A stretch of DNA of 64,000 nucleotides, from contig CAYGJD010000009.1 in NCBI GenBank assembly GCA_964350315.1, positions 1-64,000 on the forward strand, read 5' to 3'. A model generated the notes under the pieces. It worked only from the letters and a program-made list of their open reading frames with translations, did no database searches and was not told the origin of the DNA. Position 1 is the first letter of the stretch, and every line of letters begins with the position of its first letter. The position numbers and the translations under genes were made by a program. The DNA is from JAJZEO01 sp964350315 (GTDB lineage: Bacteria > Chlamydiota > Chlamydiia > Chlamydiales > 2-12-FULL-49-11). Of the stretch, positions 62,732 through 64,000 are shown piece after piece.

Positions 62732-64000
62732 ATGAATCATTTTTCAAAATACGATCCTTTTTCTCGAGACAATTTCTTTAAAGATGGGAAATCAAAGCCT
62801 GTTGACCCAACTCAAAGAATTGTTAAGCCATTAAATAGTGGAGCGTTTAAATCCCCTACGTTTTTGTTTCCTATCAATGAGTCTGAGGAATTTCATGATC
62901 CTTTTTCTGATATAAACCTTTTTTTAGCTAAACGAATCAAACGCGAAATACTAAGAGAAAAAAATCCACGGAAATGGTCTCGAAAAATTCAATCCATTCT
63001 CTTAAAAGAAATTCTCCCTGACTTTACACAAAAATTTCCGGGTTACAGATTAGGCAGCACTGCACTACAAAAGACGTGGAATAAAGTTCTTTATTATCTA
63101 CAAACTATTCAACAAAAAAAAGGTGCTCTTAAACCTAACGGCAAACTCAATATAGATTATCTAATCAAAGAAAATCTAAGAAACCTAGAAAGTTCAAGTT
63201 CTGATTTCCATCCATACAATACTGCTCACTCTATCGCTGTAAAAATTTCTGAATGTATTGCTGCAATTGATGGCGAAAGGCCCAACTTAGAAGACCTCAC
63301 AAAAACTATATGGTCTATTCAAAAACATCTGATTCCTAATAAAGATAAAATTTCTAAAGCTCCTTTTGACTCTATTGATGATCTTGATAAAATCATTGTC
63401 GCATTTCAATTAGAAGAATTAGCAAAAGACAAGGATCTTACAAAAGAAGACCTTTCAAATCGCGTAAATAAGCAAGTTCTCAATTTAAAAGGTCTAGAAA
63501 GAATTCGTAATCTCGATGAGATTAAACCTGGTATAATGTCTCTCCTAGCAGATAAACTCTATCCAACTCTAAACATTCATAATGAGTTAACTAAAGAGGA
63601 AGTTTCTCAGATAATTTCATTTGTCCAATCTCAATTTAAAAAATCAAAACTTCCTACGCAAACTGAAAAAGAAAAAGCTCATTCAATCGTAGCAACACGA
63701 ATATTTTTCCTTTATAAACTTGCCTCTCAAACATCTCTTGCAGAAGCAGAAGAAAGTCTGCAAGCTGCAATAAAATATGTTTATTCTCTTTCAACTGATT
63801 CAATTCAATTAAGCACCCCTGTACTAAGGCAGGAAGTCTACGATTTCATCGATCAAGAAATTTCATTTTTAAAAGAATCTCGCACACCCGACCCCCTTCA
63901 AAAGCTTTTAAATACGTTAGTAGACCTGTTTGCTGCAGCAGAAAAACTTCCAAAACTGAGTTCTCACCTCTTTGAAGAACTTGAAGTTGTAATATGGAAA
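62732..64000 (+). CDS. Large protein of unknown family, N-terminal part (cut by window edge)
   Basis: An open frame of 423 codons without a stop reaches the window end. It starts MNHFSKYDPFSRDNFFKDGK and has no signal peptide or membrane segment in the visible part. From about residue 70 it is rich in amphipathic helices with many Lys, Glu, Leu and Ile (for example LTKEDLSNRVNKQVLNLKGLERI, LTKEEVSQIISFVQSQFKKSK). The codon use and AT content resemble the neighbours. No known domain was recognised. It shares general style, but no clear sequence, with the 1,480-residue protein at 54.8 kb. A host-directed role is possible but not shown. Confidence 0.75.
   Translation, partial: MNHFSKYDPFSRDNFFKDGKSKPVDPTQRIVKPLNSGAFKSPTFLFPINESEEFHDPFSDINLFLAKRIKREILREKNPRKWSRKIQSILLKEILPDFTQKFPGYRLGSTALQKTWNKVLYYLQTIQQKKGALKPNGKLNIDYLIKENLRNLESSSSDFHPYNTAHSIAVKISECIAAIDGERPNLEDLTKTIWSIQKHLIPNKDKISKAPFDSIDDLDKIIVAFQLEELAKDKDLTKEDLSNRVNKQVLNLKGLERIRNLDEIKPGIMSLLADKLYPTLNIHNELTKEEVSQIISFVQSQFKKSKLPTQTEKEKAHSIVATRIFFLYKLASQTSLAEAEESLQAAIKYVYSLSTDSIQLSTPVLRQEVYDFIDQEISFLKESRTPDPLQKLLNTLVDLFAAAEKLPKLSSHLFEELEVVIWK

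Noticed and set aside
1..64000. tRNA genes, CRISPR arrays, insertion sequences, phage genes
   Set aside because: None seen: no T-loop/acceptor pattern in the gaps, no spaced direct repeats, no transposase or integrase motifs.

Overview
The window is a gene-dense stretch of an AT-rich bacterial chromosome from the phylum Chlamydiota, most likely an environmental (Parachlamydiales-type) lineage rather than a Chlamydia species. The placement rests on several gene contents: a double-length tandem-fused UvrA; the tpiA-xseA-xseB-dxs run and the adjacent pyk/uvrA pair; rpmG followed by a LolC/E-LolD transporter; folD-apbE; an aroB/aroA/aroK/aroC cluster with aroD beside it; cydAB close to cdaA-ybbR; and the small basic protein shared by Chlamydiae and Verrucomicrobia. 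Differences from Chlamydiaceae include a free-standing D-Ala-D-Ala ligase (not fused to MurC), AroD without the fused AroE, a bifunctional glutathione synthase (GshF) and a UDP-glucose dehydrogenase. No tRNA, rRNA operon, transposon or CRISPR array was seen. One structural RNA, the SRP RNA, is present.

Layout. 1-0.5 kb: start of a lipoprotein gene (cut by the edge) and a small acidic secreted peptide, both on the minus strand. 0.5-7 kb: gshF with an overlapping cysteine-less rhodanese-like gene, ddl on the minus strand, both t6A tRNA-modification genes (sua5 and tsaD) with an FKBP isomerase between them, and rpmG. 7-16.2 kb: a plus-strand run of lolC/E, lolD, ugd, a prenyl synthase, a cysteine-free protein with a protein-glutaminase-like segment, an mreD-like gene, an inositol-monophosphatase-family gene, folD and apbE, many with 4-26 nt overlaps. 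16.4-22.3 kb: RNase R, two DUF502 membrane proteins, a HolC-like protein, two small basic proteins, ybeY and a CBS/CorC protein. 22.4-29 kb: a DUF3604 protein with lost metal ligands, a small membrane protein, maf, a secreted HEAT-repeat protein and an LptD-like outer-membrane protein. 29-34.9 kb: def, secG and tpiA on minus, then xseA, xseB, dxs and nadK on plus. 34.9-42.2 kb: a long minus-strand gene string aroB-aroA-aroK-aroC-cydA-cydB followed by two small exported proteins, one PagL-like. 42.3-53.2 kb: aroD, the c-di-AMP cyclase cdaA with its YbbR partner, rsmE, pyk (minus) and the giant uvrA.

53.3-60 kb looks like the most accessory part. Directly after the SRP RNA come an outer-membrane barrel protein, a 1,480-residue protein of unknown family read from a near-consensus promoter, and two tiny cysteine-containing lipoproteins with clear terminators. 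60-64 kb holds a BioD/DRTGG-type P-loop protein, an RluA-family pseudouridine synthase, ssb and the first 423 codons of another large unknown protein that runs off the window.

Most genes are household functions: envelope building (Ddl, MreD, LolCDE, LptD-like, prenyl diphosphate and DXP supply), DNA repair, translation factors, aromatic precursor supply and respiration. The novel material is mainly in proteins that keep a recognisable fold but have lost or changed catalytic residues, and in the 53.5-60 kb and 62.7-64 kb unknowns, which are candidate host-interaction proteins.
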